Of a stretch of 64,000 bases of DNA, positions 37,668 through 46,752 are shown piece by piece. Each line of letters starts with the position of its first letter. Within the stretch, counting starts at the first letter, position 1. The stretch covers positions 74,112 to 138,111 of the forward strand of contig NZ_ATZF01000004.1 of the NCBI RefSeq assembly GCF_000428065.1. The letters are read 5' to 3'. The notes below the pieces were generated by a model. It was not told where the DNA came from. It was given only the letters and a program-made list of their open reading frames with translations, and did no database searches. Source of the DNA: Shimazuella kribbensis DSM 45090 (GTDB lineage Bacteria; Bacillota; Bacilli; Thermoactinomycetales; Thermoactinomycetaceae). The position numbers were made by a program, and so were the translations under genes.

Positions 37668-38984
37668 CTAGTTGGCATTTTTAATCTCTCCTTTCCTCCA
37701 TTTTTCCCATATCATTCCTTGGTAGTGATCTAATTTATCTTTATTTCCTATATTAATATAAAATTCACACATTATCATGCACATGTCAAATGTAATATTT
37801 TTTTCGGGCATGTTTTCCATAACTTTATTAATTTTGTTGAACGTGTTTTCGAAATCTTGTTTCTTACCTAGATAACTCTGTAATTTTCCTAACTCAATGT
37901 AAGCATTTAGTTTGTCTTGTTCTTCATTGGATTTCTCTAAATATTGACATGCATGAATCAACATTTCCTCAGCTTCAGCATATACTTCGGTTCTTATTAA
38001 CAGTTTACCCAATCTAAAATAAGTATCTCCAACAATAATACTGTTATCGGAAACAAAAGAAACGAGATCTAACGCCTTATAATATCGCTGTTTAGCTTCT
38101 TCAGTCTGTCCAATCTCGGTTAAAATGTTTCCTAGTGTCGACCAAACCGAGAATAAACGTCTATACTGTTTGTTATTCCAAGCTATTTGGAGTGCCTCGC
38201 GACCATATTTTAGCGCCTTCCGTGGCATTCCTAGACTCAATAATAAATTAGCGTATCGCTCATACGCTTGAATTGTTACAGCTATGTTTGACTTAACTTT
38301 ATCAACCATTCTCAATAAATGTTTTAATGGGACACACGCATCCTCTATTTTATCTAGAATTTCTAAGTATATTGCTAAATTTAAGTATAAGTACGGTCGG
38401 TAATGTTGTCGTTTCCCTTTTTTATCAAATACCTTTATCGCATTTTCCGTTAGTTGCTGTGCCTCTTCGTACTTATTTTTATGAAATGCAATTATACCTA
38501 ATTCATGGAAGCAAATAGACGGTATATTAGAATCTAATAAACTGGGACATTGGTCTACATCTTGTAATGTTTTTTCTAATAAGTCCTTTGCTTTTGTGTA
38601 ATTCTTCTGCTCGTAATGAATCCTACCACGCAAAAAAGTAGCGAAAACGCTTGCATCACGAAACATATGTAAATCTTCGATCTTATCTAGGCGTTTTTGT
38701 GCTGTATTTGGTACTGCGTTTAAGATATCTTCGATGTGCAACAAGTCATTAAATATAGCTTGCTCTCTTACTTTGTTTTCATCTTCTAAAGCAAATAATT
38801 CTTCTGCTTTCCCTAGATACTTTGCATACATAATATACTTTTCATCAGCTACGTTCGGTAATCCTCGTTCCATTCCGCTAACTGTAGTAGTTCCTATTCC
38901 CATTTCGTCCGCTACTTCTTGTATGGTCTTCCCTTGAATTTTTCGCTCCTGTAATAAGATCGCTCCCACTAGATCTTTCCACAT
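37668..38984 (-). CDS. HTH-TPR transcriptional regulator
   Basis: About 438 residues. An N-terminal XRE-type helix-turn-helix (LLQERKIQGKTIQEVADEMGIGTTTVSGMERGLPN) is followed by tandem TPR repeats over the remaining 370 residues. This is the layout of RRNPP-type regulators (PlcR/Rgg/AimR-like), which often bind signalling peptides. No adjacent pheromone gene is obvious. I start it at 38984, for which AAAGGATGA is the SD. ATACGGTAT boxes upstream and near 37258 are candidate operators. Confidence 0.8.
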   Translation of the reverse strand: MWKDLVGAILLQERKIQGKTIQEVADEMGIGTTTVSGMERGLPNVADEKYIMYAKYLGKAEELFALEDENKVREQAIFNDLLHIEDILNAVPNTAQKRLDKIEDLHMFRDASVFATFLRGRIHYEQKNYTKAKDLLEKTLQDVDQCPSLLDSNIPSICFHELGIIAFHKNKYEEAQQLTENAIKVFDKKGKRQHYRPYLYLNLAIYLEILDKIEDACVPLKHLLRMVDKVKSNIAVTIQAYERYANLLLSLGMPRKALKYGREALQIAWNNKQYRRLFSVWSTLGNILTEIGQTEEAKQRYYKALDLVSFVSDNSIIVGDTYFRLGKLLIRTEVYAEAEEMLIHACQYLEKSNEEQDKLNAYIELGKLQSYLGKKQDFENTFNKINKVMENMPEKNITFDMCMIMCEFYINIGNKDKLDHYQGMIWEKWRKGEIKNAN

Positions 38985-39017
38985 GATAATCATCCTTTAC
39001 CGTAATAATAGTTGGAA

Positions 39018-39079
39018 TATACCGTTTATTTCATTTATGTCAAACGAAAAGCTCAATTTTATACAGGAAATACGGTATA
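39018..39079. promoter_or_regulatory. ATACGGTAT boxes between divergent genes
   Basis: TATACCGT (39018-39025) and its exact reverse complement ACGGTATA (39072-39079) lie in the spacer between the HTH-TPR regulator and the 39174 gene. The right one contains the 9-base palindrome ATACGGTAT also found at 37258. TATAAT (about 39129) is a likely -10 for the 39174 gene. Confidence 0.55.
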
Positions 39080-39173
39080 AGTAGGCAAAAATGTTGACCT
39101 TGTCCAAATACAATAAACAGAATAAACTTATAATACAGAAATTAAAAAATAATATCAATTGGAGGTGCTGGAC

Positions 39174-39500
39174 ATGTCATCAAGGTTGATTATTGAAGGA
39201 GAAAACAACAAAATACAAAGGTTGATCGAGAAGGTGCGGGCATCAAAACTATTTCGTTTTTATCATAGTAGTAAATTTTTTATTAACAAACACGAGTCGA
39301 GATTAGAATATTATATCGACGAACAAAACCAATTAAAAGAAAGAGATAAGCGAGATATAACTACAGTAAATTTAAAAACAACGAATGGGAAACACATTAC
39401 GATTGATTTACTCGACACCAAGGTCGTAGATATGGCATCAGGTACTACGCTAATTATTGGAAAAAACTTCGATATTTTCGCTGTACCCGAAGAAAAATAA
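39174..39500 (+). CDS. hypothetical protein divergent from HTH-TPR regulator
   Basis: 108 residues, basic N-terminal half (NNKIQRLIEKVRASKLFRFY) and beta-rich C-terminal half (TTVNLKTTNGKHITIDLLDT, GTTLIIGKNFDIFAVPEEK). No signal peptide. SD GGAGGTG fits ATG 39174. Its place opposite the regulator and the shared boxes suggest it is a target. Function unknown. Confidence 0.55.
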   Translation: MSSRLIIEGENNKIQRLIEKVRASKLFRFYHSSKFFINKHESRLEYYIDEQNQLKERDKRDITTVNLKTTNGKHITIDLLDTKVVDMASGTTLIIGKNFDIFAVPEEK

Positions 39501-39505
39501 AGACG

Positions 39506-39751
39506 TTAGAGCCGAGGCCCTAGCGCCTTTTTGATTATCCTGCATTTTTTACCAAGCAAACTCCCTAAGATGCGGCTTTGTGGTTTCAATGCCCATGAAG
39601 CGATATTGAGTGCAGTATAGAAAAGCGGGATGATAATATGAAATCCATAGTCACCATAATTGTTAGCAAACACATGAGATAATGCTGCACCAGTCATTAG
39701 AAAGAAGATACCAGCATAAGCCCATTCTTTAAGCCGGGGAAAACCTGGCAC
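39506..39751 (-). pseudogene. DoxX-like membrane protein, N-terminal half missing
   Basis: 81 residues matching the second half of DoxX-like proteins (KEWAYAGIFFLMTGAALSHVFAN, then YGFHIIIPLFYTALNIASWALKP). The first helices are absent. The break is at about 39740, where a GC-richer patch with an inverted repeat (CCGGGGAAAACC at 39735 with GGTTTCCCCGG near 39850) begins. Confidence 0.6.
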
Positions 39752-39925
39752 GATGAAGCGATGACTCCCTGCAAGCTCCTGAGGGAGCAGTGGTCGTCTG
39801 GATCAATTCATTCAGACGACCCTACTTTTACGCATAAAAAAGCGAGGGTTTCCCCGGATTTTGCCCTTTTTCCTCAGATTACCACTAGCATTGGGCTTCT
39901 TGCAGTTTTTTCTGTTTAATCAATA
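39752..39925. repeat. inverted-repeat-bounded patch next to DoxX fragment
   Basis: GCCGGGGAAAACC (from about 39734) is complementary to GGGTTTCCCCGG (to about 39860). Between them are GTCGTCTG / CAGACGAC (about 39794-39819) and CTCCCT / AGGGAG pairs. No gene. It may be a small non-autonomous element that truncated the DoxX gene. Confidence 0.4.
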
Positions 39926-39982
39926 TTGACTATAGTAATTAAAAAAGTTAAAATCTTCTCATATTCATTAGGAGGACAGGTT

Positions 39983-40420
39983 ATGAAAAATCTCGTTATT
40001 ATTTTATCCATTTTTTTATGTGTGCCGTTGATTGGTTGTACAAATTCAAATGGTGATTCTGTTTCTAAATCAAGTTCTAAACAAACAAGCTCAGATGTTG
40101 CTAGTATTCCAGAAATAAAAATAGGTGATGTTAAACCAACTGAAATGGATTCTGCTTATTCATCTAGTGCGGATTTAATAAAAATAAAACCAGATGCAAA
40201 GATAAGTGGTGATTGGAATTTTCAAATTGAAGGGGTGGGTAATGCCTCTTCAAAGGATTGTAGTCCAGATCTCAAATATTGTTTTGCTTACTTTAGTAGA
40301 GATAAACTAAAAATTGGTCAACAATATAAATTGATTGTTCAGTTTAACGGGAAAACAGATAATACTCCGATAAAACTATCAAAAGAAAAACAATTTACAG
40401 CCGAAAAGCCTCAGCAATAG
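39983..40420 (+). CDS. lipoprotein, unknown function
   Basis: 145 residues with a lipoprotein signal: MKNLVIILSIFLCVPLIGC, lipobox LIGC (Cys19). A Ser-rich linker follows (SNGDSVSKSSSKQTSSD). The mature domain has two further Cys (SKDCSPDLKYC), probably disulfide-bonded. SD GGAGGA fits ATG 39983. Anchored on the outer face of the membrane; no family recognised. Confidence 0.7.
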   Translation: MKNLVIILSIFLCVPLIGCTNSNGDSVSKSSSKQTSSDVASIPEIKIGDVKPTEMDSAYSSSADLIKIKPDAKISGDWNFQIEGVGNASSKDCSPDLKYCFAYFSRDKLKIGQQYKLIVQFNGKTDNTPIKLSKEKQFTAEKPQQ

Positions 40421-41099
40421 ATTAAATCTAGAGAATAACGATAATAAAGAAATTGGCAATAGGGTTTTATAATGATAGTGCAGTTTTGTTATCTCTTATA
40501 AAAATCCAGTTACATGTAAAAATGAAGCAAATGAAAAAATCTTTGATATGGTGATTAAGAAAGTAGATGAACCCATTTTTTTATGGGTCACCGTACATAC
40601 CCATCAACCTATGAGGCCTAGAACCAGCATCCGAACGATAAACCCTAATTTGCCCAATTAATGAAAAAGCGACTTGAGTGTGTCCATTAAAGACTCAAGT
40701 CGTTTTGTATATGTGAACGAAAGAACTTTATAAATTGGACTCCACTCATGGAGTGCGAGGTTGATACCAGCAAGAGAAGCCAGAGACGCATCATACTGGA
40801 TTGATCCTCGGTCAGAAGATGTACAGACGACCGTCCTACCCAAGTCATGATTTTTCAATAAGATAAGAACTGTTCACATCAATTGAACCAGTTCTTTTTT
40901 TTATATAGTGCACTTAAGAAATATTCTATTATGATGGTGCAAAAATACTTATTCTCCTGAAAATAATAAGAATAAATGGTATTATTTTATATTTATATAA
41001 TTATTAACATATATTTGTGAAAACAATGGGGATTATGACTAATGAATTGCATTTATAATAAATGCTGTAAGTTTCATTTACTTAAGAGGAGTAGTTAGG
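40421..41099. other. intergenic region with two terminator-like hairpins
   Basis: No convincing gene. GACTTGAGT / ACTCAAGTC (40671-40701) and AAGAACTG.. / CAGTTCTT (about 40865-40897, then a T-run) bracket a GC-richer segment of about 160 bases. A minus frame from TTG 40858 (66 residues) covers it but lacks an SD and family similarity. AACCCAT / ATGGGTC at about 40568 is a further hairpin. Confidence 0.35.
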
Positions 41100-41633
41100 A
41101 TGAACAAAAAAATAAATTTACTGATAGCAACAACTTTAACTGTGGGAACATTATTGGCAGGTGTAACACAAATTGGCGGTGCAAGTGCAGCTACTAATAC
41201 CCCCACTGCCCAAGAAAAAAAATTATTGATTGAAACAAGAGATTTATCTAAAAAAGGAAAAGTAACGACAAGTGAAGAGTTTGGGATTGGCTCTACCCCA
41301 AAACAAATAGAGAAAAAATGGGGAAAAAAGGACGGAAACTCTGAAGATGCAGAATTAAAATACAGCAAACATCAAACCGTTTTTTATATCCCAAATGAAG
41401 ATCCTAAACCGAAGGTATTCGCATTGGCAACTACGGATAAAAACTATCAATCTATAACACCTAATGAAGTGAAGCAAGTTTTGGGTAAACCTTCAGAGAC
41501 CTATACATCACCAGAAGAATATGACCTTGAGTACATTTATGGAAAAAAACATCTGATATTTGCTTTTCATAAGGATAAAAAAGGGAAAATCGGAAAAGTA
41601 AAAGATGTATTGGTAATGGAATATCTTTCCTAG
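41100..41633 (+). CDS. secreted YjgB-like (DUF4309) protein
   Basis: 177 residues with a signal peptide (INLLIATTLTVGTLLAGV, cleavage near ASA-A). The mature part has the repeated motif of DUF4309/YjgB: FGIGSTPKQIEKKWGKKDG with YFY-like strands, then ITPNEVKQVLGKPSE and a basic end. Function is unknown; in Bacillus such proteins are sporulation- or stress-linked. SD GAGGAG precedes the ATG. Confidence 0.75.
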   Translation: MNKKINLLIATTLTVGTLLAGVTQIGGASAATNTPTAQEKKLLIETRDLSKKGKVTTSEEFGIGSTPKQIEKKWGKKDGNSEDAELKYSKHQTVFYIPNEDPKPKVFALATTDKNYQSITPNEVKQVLGKPSETYTSPEEYDLEYIYGKKHLIFAFHKDKKGKIGKVKDVLVMEYLS

Positions 41634-41740
41634 CTACAAGGGGTGTCGGGTAGATCAGGCTCCTTTTGGAGCCGTTTCCTCTAAGAGATTTTTCCCAACT
41701 GTTACCATGACTTTGAATTTTAAATATTAAATTGGATCTT

Positions 41741-42025
41741 CTATGAATTATTTTTAGTTGATTCCAGCAAAAGAGTTTCATGAAGAAGACAATTTCTTTT
41801 GACTATGTATAATTTAAAAAATACTTTATAGTGTTGAATGTACCATTCATAACGGACAACAATCTTCGATGATTGCTCCCAGTATAGATGCCTTTCTCTT
41901 GCAACATCCCCAATAATTTTCTCCAAATCCGCTCCAAAATCCCGACTTTCTCCCACTCTTTCAACCTTATTTCTTAGCTTGATGGCTATGGGTTCCCCCT
42001 CACTAGTGATATACTCTGTTCTAAC
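41741..42025 (-). pseudogene. remnant of an unidentified gene
   Basis: A minus frame from about 42025 to 41741 reads protein-like (EYITSEGEPIAIKLRNKVER, then SRDFGADLEKIIGDVARERHLYW) but begins right after a stop, without a start or SD. A neighbouring minus frame (42137-42358) also looks like decayed coding sequence. Nothing else was found in 41634-42349. Confidence 0.35.
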
Positions 42026-42349
42026 ATCTTATAATTTCTCCATTCCTGGTTGGCTATCGCTGGTCAGGCTTATTTATTTATCATCTAGTAACTCTAGAGT
42101 CTTCCTATTGTAATACAATCGGAGCATCTGTTTCTTTTAGAAATTACAAGATACTAACTCGCTGCCTTCTTTGAGATTCTCCATCATCATAACGTTAACC
42201 GCTACGCTTTCTATCATTTCTCCTATGTCTTCTATTGATGTAATATTGCTCCATTTCTCGAATAATCTCAAAAAATGTTTTGCGGTATTCCACTGTTTTG
42301 TGTACGATAGACATGTTGTGTGAACCGTGAACATAGGGGGGTGCATATC

Positions 42350-42592
42350 ATGGAGCAAGCAACAGAACTTGGTGTTTCTGCACTCACAAACATCATTTTC
42401 TCTTTAACTTTGATTGCCTTTACATGGTGGGTACTACTTCGTGTTCGGATCGAAGCGATTTTGAAGATTAAAGAACCTTGGTTTGCGTTTATTGTCATGA
42501 TGATGTTGTCGATCATCATTGGACATCAGTTGGCACTCTTTTTTATCAATTATTTAGATTGGTCAAGGGTCGTTGGTCAATTTCTTTTCTAG
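42350..42592 (+). CDS. ywzB: DUF1146-family membrane protein (YwzB-like)
   Basis: 80 residues, two transmembrane helices (about 10-32 and 48-66) with the conserved WWVLLRVRIEAILK between them. DUF1146 proteins of this size are encoded just before ywmB-murA in Bacillus, and the same order is seen here. I start it at ATG 42350 with SD AGGGGGG. Role unknown. Confidence 0.8.
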   Translation: MEQATELGVSALTNIIFSLTLIAFTWWVLLRVRIEAILKIKEPWFAFIVMMMLSIIIGHQLALFFINYLDWSRVVGQFLF

Positions 42593-42661
42593 TTAAAATT
42601 GGTATAAACTCTGCCCTTCCCGTACAAAATGGATAGCAAATGGCTATAGGGAGAGTTTACG

Positions 42662-43375
42662 ATGTTGCGTTGGATTGGTATTTTGCTTATGAGCAGTATT
42701 TTTTTGATGGGAAGTAGTCAAGCAGGGTCTGTTATACCACAAAGGCTTCTTTTCACCATAGACAAAATGGAGATTTCGCCCACAACTTATGTGGTTCATC
42801 ATAGTGGTCGGATCGGGCGTTCGGTGTCTCCTTCACAAGCAGAACAAAACATGCGACAATGGGTAAATGAGCTTTCACTAGGAAAGATGGAAAAACGTGT
42901 CGATCAAGATGGTATTCGTTATGATGCTACAGGTATTTGGGATAATCTTAAGGTCTCTTTTCATATGATCATAGACCAACCTCATGCAAACATGTCGGAA
43001 CCATACATAGCGATACAAGTTACTGGTCATGGGCGACCAAAAAAAGATTGGCCATTAGCGGCAGAACGAATCCAAAAATTCCTTTTCGAACAAGAGATTC
43101 CTACACATCTGCACTACTCTATACAGGGAAATATAGATCATTCATCAGATACATTAAAAGTAGCACATAATCTCATCAAACAATTACATGCAAAAGAAAT
43201 AGAGGGAATGGAGACCAGTCAGACGGTGAGTATATCCGCATATTCACCTATGTTTTCAGAAGGCATTCAAACTCGAGGGGGAGAGATGAACCTCCAAGTA
43301 GCAACCCATCGCAATGTAAAAGATGGCAAGCTAGTCGTAACGATTGGTTCACCGATCATTACCGTAGAATATTAA
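42662..43375 (+). CDS. ywmB: YwmB-family protein
   Basis: 237 residues with an N-terminal signal/anchor (IGILLMSSIFLMGSSQA). It matches the YwmB family (annotated as TATA-box-binding-like fold) by size, by location between ywzB and murA, and by segments such as FSEGIQTRGGEMNLQVATHR and a final VVTIGSPIITVEY. Exported; role in the envelope or sporulation not established. Confidence 0.8.
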   Translation: MLRWIGILLMSSIFLMGSSQAGSVIPQRLLFTIDKMEISPTTYVVHHSGRIGRSVSPSQAEQNMRQWVNELSLGKMEKRVDQDGIRYDATGIWDNLKVSFHMIIDQPHANMSEPYIAIQVTGHGRPKKDWPLAAERIQKFLFEQEIPTHLHYSIQGNIDHSSDTLKVAHNLIKQLHAKEIEGMETSQTVSISAYSPMFSEGIQTRGGEMNLQVATHRNVKDGKLVVTIGSPIITVEY

Positions 43376-43396
43376 AATCATCTGGGGGGAATACAT

Positions 43397-44692
43397 GTGG
43401 AAAAGATTATTGTTCAAGGTGGTAACCGTTTGCAGGGGAGAGTAAAATTACATGGGGCTAAAAATGCAGTGCTCCCTTTGATTGCTGCTTCTATTTTGCC
43501 AGCAAGAGGAAGCATTACTATTTTAGATGTACCTATGCTTGATGATGTGAAAACTATTACGCAAATGTTGTCTCGGTTGGGGATTAAGACCGAACTCGGT
43601 GAAGATAGAGTACAGATTGATGCCCAAACATTTGAGACAACACAAGCTCCCTATGATTTGGTTCGGAAAATGAGAGCATCATTTCTGATCATGGGACCAC
43701 TTTTGGCAAGAAAAAACCATGCACGTATCCCTCTGCCTGGTGGATGTGCAATTGGAAGCCGTCCAATTGACCAACATCTAAAAGGTCTAGAAGCAATGGG
43801 TGTTCAATTTGAAATCGAAGCAGGACATATCGAAGGCCGGGTAGAGGATCGTTTGCGTGGTGCTGACATTTATCTTGATTTCCCAAGTGTTGGTGCTACC
43901 CAAAACCTCATGATGGCAGCTAGCTTAGCTAAAGGCCGTACCGTTATCGAGAATGCAGCATGTGAACCTGAAATCGTAGACTTAGCTAATTTCCTCAATG
44001 CGATGGGCGCCAATGTTCGTGGGGCCGGTACCGATGAAATTCGGATCGATGGAGTAGATTTCTTACATGGAACGGAATACACCGTGATCACGGATCGTAT
44101 CGAAGCTGGTACTTATATGGCTGCTGCAGCGATTACAAGAGGAGAAGTGTTTGTCGAAGGAGCAATTGCAGAGCATCTCACTCCTCTGATTGCAAAGCTT
44201 CGAGAAATGGGAGTACAGGTAATGGTGAGTGAGGATGGCATTTTGGTTCGGGCTGAAGGAGAACTAAAACCAATTGATGTCAAAACGCTTCCATATCCTG
44301 GTTTCCCAACCGATTTGCAGTCACAAGTAATGGCTCTGCAATTAACAGCTAGTGGTACTAGCCTGATGTCAGAGACGGTATTTGAGAATCGGTTTATGCA
44401 TGTAGAAGAGCTGAAAAGAATGAGCGCACACATCAAAATCGATGGACGGACAGCAGTAATTGAAGGCGGTCATCCTTTATCTGGTGCTCAAGTCACATCC
44501 ACTGACCTTCGTGCTGGGGCTGCCCTTATTTTAGCAGGCCTAGTAGCAGATGGTGTTACCGAAGTATCTGGCTTACATCATGTAGACCGTGGTTATGTAA
44601 ATATTGTTGGTAAACTGAAAGCACTTGGTGCAAAGATCAATCGCATTTCTATTGATGAAGAAATTCCAGCAACAGAGCATTCTTTTGCATAA
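43397..44692 (+). CDS. murA: UDP-N-acetylglucosamine 1-carboxyvinyltransferase
   Basis: First committed step of peptidoglycan synthesis: transfers enolpyruvate from PEP to UDP-GlcNAc. 431 residues. The catalytic Lys is in [10 protein letters not shown] (about 22) and the catalytic Cys in [20 protein letters not shown] (fosfomycin target). The C-terminal repeat has [13 protein letters not shown] sequence ([15 protein letters not shown]). GTG start with SD TGGGGGGA. A strong terminator follows. Confidence 0.97.
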   Translation: MEKIIVQGGNRLQGRVKLHGAKNAVLPLIAASILPARGSITILDVPMLDDVKTITQMLSRLGIKTELGEDRVQIDAQTFETTQAPYDLVRKMRASFLIMGPLLARKNHARIPLPGGCAIGSRPIDQHLKGLEAMGVQFEIEAGHIEGRVEDRLRGADIYLDFPSVGATQNLMMAASLAKGRTVIENAACEPEIVDLANFLNAMGANVRGAGTDEIRIDGVDFLHGTEYTVITDRIEAGTYMAAAAITRGEVFVEGAIAEHLTPLIAKLREMGVQVMVSEDGILVRAEGELKPIDVKTLPYPGFPTDLQSQVMALQLTASGTSLMSETVFENRFMHVEELKRMSAHIKIDGRTAVIEGGHPLSGAQVTSTDLRAGAALILAGLVADGVTEVSGLHHVDRGYVNIVGKLKALGAKINRISIDEEIPATEHSFA

Positions 44693-44703
44693 TAGATACG
44701 ATT

Positions 44704-44733
44704 AAAACCGCCCTTTTATGGGCGGTTTTTTTA
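44704..44733 (+). terminator. terminator of murA
   Basis: AAAACCGCCC and GGGCGGTTTT pair exactly around a six-base loop, followed by T's. Confidence 0.92.
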
Positions 44734-44760
44734 TATGGAAGATGGTGGGAATGAAGATAA

Positions 44761-45042
44761 TCATATAAAATAGAAGAGTGTCCATAAATAGACAAAAAGA
44801 AGGGCATAAACGTGAGTTTCTTTGGTTTCTTCGGGTATTTCCTTGCTAAATTGCAAATGGAGCAGGGTTCTGATGCACAAGAGAACAGGAAGGGATAGAA
44901 AGAATATACCTGCTCCCAGAACAAGGCGTTTGCTGTTCTCATGAGTTGCATCGTCCTTCTCTGCTTCATCGCTTGGTGCTTGACTGAGGCGCTCCAAAAG
45001 TAATTGGAGTCTTTCTTGCTTGTGTGGACTTTTGAAGTTCAC
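44761..45042 (-). CDS. hypothetical protein with two membrane helices
   Basis: 93 residues: an N-terminal amphipathic, charged part (KQERLQLLLERLSQAPSDEA) and two hydrophobic segments (about 42-62, 78-92). The apparent GTG start at 45042 lies inside a 17-bp-class inverted repeat (45015-45051) and has no good SD, so the start is uncertain. It is opposite in direction to murA and spoIID. No family recognised. Confidence 0.4.
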   Translation of the reverse strand: MNFKSPHKQERLQLLLERLSQAPSDEAEKDDATHENSKRLVLGAGIFFLSLPVLLCIRTLLHLQFSKEIPEETKETHVYALLFVYLWTLFYFI

Positions 45043-45051
45043 ACAAGCAAG
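45015..45051. repeat. long inverted repeat over a start region
   Basis: CTTGCTTGTGTG and CACACAAGCAAG are perfect complements; ACTT/AAGT extends the stem inward past one mismatch. It covers the first codons of the 44761-45042 gene. Confidence 0.6.
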
Positions 45052-45194
45052 AATAAATATAGAAATAGCTCACCGATTGATGTTCACATAGATGAAAACT
45101 AGAGTATAGGAAAACAATCTTGATCGTTTTTGCTGTTCTAATCTACTAACCCTTCTAATAGGATAAGAGAAAGATCCTATTGGGAGGTTTTTTT

Positions 45195-46190
45195 TTGTCC
45201 TACCACTACAAAATAGTTGGCTTACTGTGTTTTCTTTTGGTGTTATTGCCTTGCATGGTGGTGTTAATTCCAATGGTATTAGTAGATTTTCAAGAAGCAG
45301 CCGGGAAAGTGGATGCATTATCTTCTCCGATGAATGATTCATCTGCTGATACAGATATTTATATAAACGTGAAGTTATCCAATCCCAAAAAGACGATTCG
45401 CATACCTTTAGAAGATTATATACGTGGAGTGGTCGCATCTGAGATGCCGGCTGAGTTTGAAAAGGAGTCTCTTCGAGCACAAGCGATGGCAGCCCGTACT
45501 TATATCTACAGTCGAGTGAAAAATAAGGAAGCAACCGTAACGGATACCGTGAAAGATCAAGTATATGCAACAGATGAGAAGTTAAAAGAGAGATGGGGAA
45601 GAACCTTTGACAAAAATATAGCAAAAGTGAGTGGTGCAGTCGTTTCTACCAAGGGGAAAATCATAACGTTTCATGGCAAACCTATTTATGCAGCTTTTTT
45701 TTCTACAAGTAATGGGTATACGGAGAACTCAGAGGAGTATTTCAAACAACCATATCCTTACTTGCGAAGTGTCGCTTCTACATGGGACAAACAATCTCCT
45801 AAATTTACGCGTAGCAAGACGATGTCTGTTGCATCCATTATCAAAGAATTGGAGAAACAGACACGCAAGCAAATAGCAGTAACTGCATTTTCTAGTAGAA
45901 ATGGAATAAAAATTTTAAAAAGAACGACTGGAAAACGAATTGCTCAAGTAAAAGTAGGCGATCGTATTTTTACAGGAAGAGAAATACGAGAAGTACTAGG
46001 GTTAGCTTCATCGGATTTTTCATGGACACAGAAAGACAATCAAATAACCTTTACTACTTACGGATTTGGTCACGGTGTCGGAATGAGTCAATGGGGCGCG
46101 AATTTATTGGCCAAACAAGGACGAGACGGGGAAGCCATTATCATGTATTACTATCGAGGTGTGGAAATTAAAAATATAAAAAAGACTTGA
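45195..46190 (+). CDS. spoIID: stage II sporulation protein D
   Basis: Membrane-anchored lytic transglycosylase needed for engulfment, made in the mother cell (SigE control in Bacillus). About 331 residues: N-terminal membrane helix, then IPLEDYIRGVVASEMPAEFEKESLRAQAMAARTY, the family signature. The C-terminal GFGHGVGMSQWGANLLAKQG is also typical. I start it at TTG 45195, seven bases after GGGAGG. Its stop codon overlaps the -35 of the next cassette. Confidence 0.93.
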   Translation: MSYHYKIVGLLCFLLVLLPCMVVLIPMVLVDFQEAAGKVDALSSPMNDSSADTDIYINVKLSNPKKTIRIPLEDYIRGVVASEMPAEFEKESLRAQAMAARTYIYSRVKNKEATVTDTVKDQVYATDEKLKERWGRTFDKNIAKVSGAVVSTKGKIITFHGKPIYAAFFSTSNGYTENSEEYFKQPYPYLRSVASTWDKQSPKFTRSKTMSVASIIKELEKQTRKQIAVTAFSSRNGIKILKRTTGKRIAQVKVGDRIFTGREIREVLGLASSDFSWTQKDNQITFTTYGFGHGVGMSQWGANLLAKQGRDGEAIIMYYYRGVEIKNIKKT

Positions 46191-46215
46191 AATAGATTTG
46201 TAATTTTTTTATAAT
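46187..46215 (+). promoter_or_regulatory. promoter of foreign cassette gene, overlapping spoIID stop
   Basis: TTGAAA (46187-46192) and TATAAT (46210-46215), exactly 17 bases apart: near-consensus sigma-A. The -35 shares bases with the TGA of spoIID. Confidence 0.75.
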
Positions 46216-46255
46216 CAAACAGACTTTACTCAACTAAAGAGAAAGCCTCGTTTTC

Positions 46256-46486
46256 GTGGACATATATAAGCTGAACGCAACAGAGAATCGTGTCCGAGAC
46301 GAAGAAGGCAACATTATCGAGCCCAATACCCACTTGCCTGCCTATGTAGACAAAGATGGTGTGCCTCGTCGTGTCCCTGAGAAGCGTGATAACACAGTCA
46401 TCTATGTGACGCCTGATGTCATCGCTGCGATGGCACGCAGGAAGGAGTTGGGTGACAGGCCGGACTTGAGGGCGAGCATGAGGTAA
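46256..46486 (+). CDS. foreign-looking small protein
   Basis: 76 residues from GTG 46256: DIYKLNATENRVRDEEGNII, then EPNTHLPAYVDKDGVPRRVP, DNTVIYVTPDVIAAMARRKE and LGDRPDLRASM. Charged, no membrane helix. Codon use is G/C-biased compared with spoIID. The SD is weak (AAAGAGAAAG). It has a near-consensus promoter and an 11-bp hairpin after the stop. It lies between spoIID and spoIIQ, where Bacillus-like genomes have no such gene. Family not recognised. Confidence 0.6.
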   Translation: MDIYKLNATENRVRDEEGNIIEPNTHLPAYVDKDGVPRRVPEKRDNTVIYVTPDVIAAMARRKELGDRPDLRASMR

Positions 46487-46501
46487 GTCTTCAGGTGAAA
46501 T

Positions 46502-46532
46502 TGACCTGCCATAGTGAGAACTATGGCAGGTC
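46502..46532 (+). terminator. hairpin ending cassette gene
   Basis: GACCTGCCATAGT and ACTATGGCAGGTC pair exactly around a GAGA-type short loop. Confidence 0.75.
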
Positions 46533-46688
46533 ATCGTATTTTCCGATATATAAAGAAGGGTGTTTTTGCTCTAACAATAAAAAAAGTAGATGTAGGAGAT
46601 AGACAAGAAAGGATTTCAATAGGGAATAGAAAAAATCAATGAGAAAGGTAATAAAGCTTTTCTTGATCGCAATTTTTATCAATAATTG

Positions 46689-46717
46689 TTGAAAGTTTCT
46701 TTTTTTTTGAGTATACT
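46689..46717 (+). promoter_or_regulatory. promoter of foreign cassette gene
   Basis: TTGAAA (46689-46694) and TATACT (46712-46717), 17 bases apart with a T-rich spacer. Confidence 0.75.
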
Positions 46718-46752
46718 GATCTTAAATCAGAAACAACTCTCAGGAGGATTTC

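Noticed and set aside
40658..40858. 66-codon minus-strand frame starting at TTG
   Set aside because: No SD; includes a terminator hairpin in its last codons; no recognisable family.
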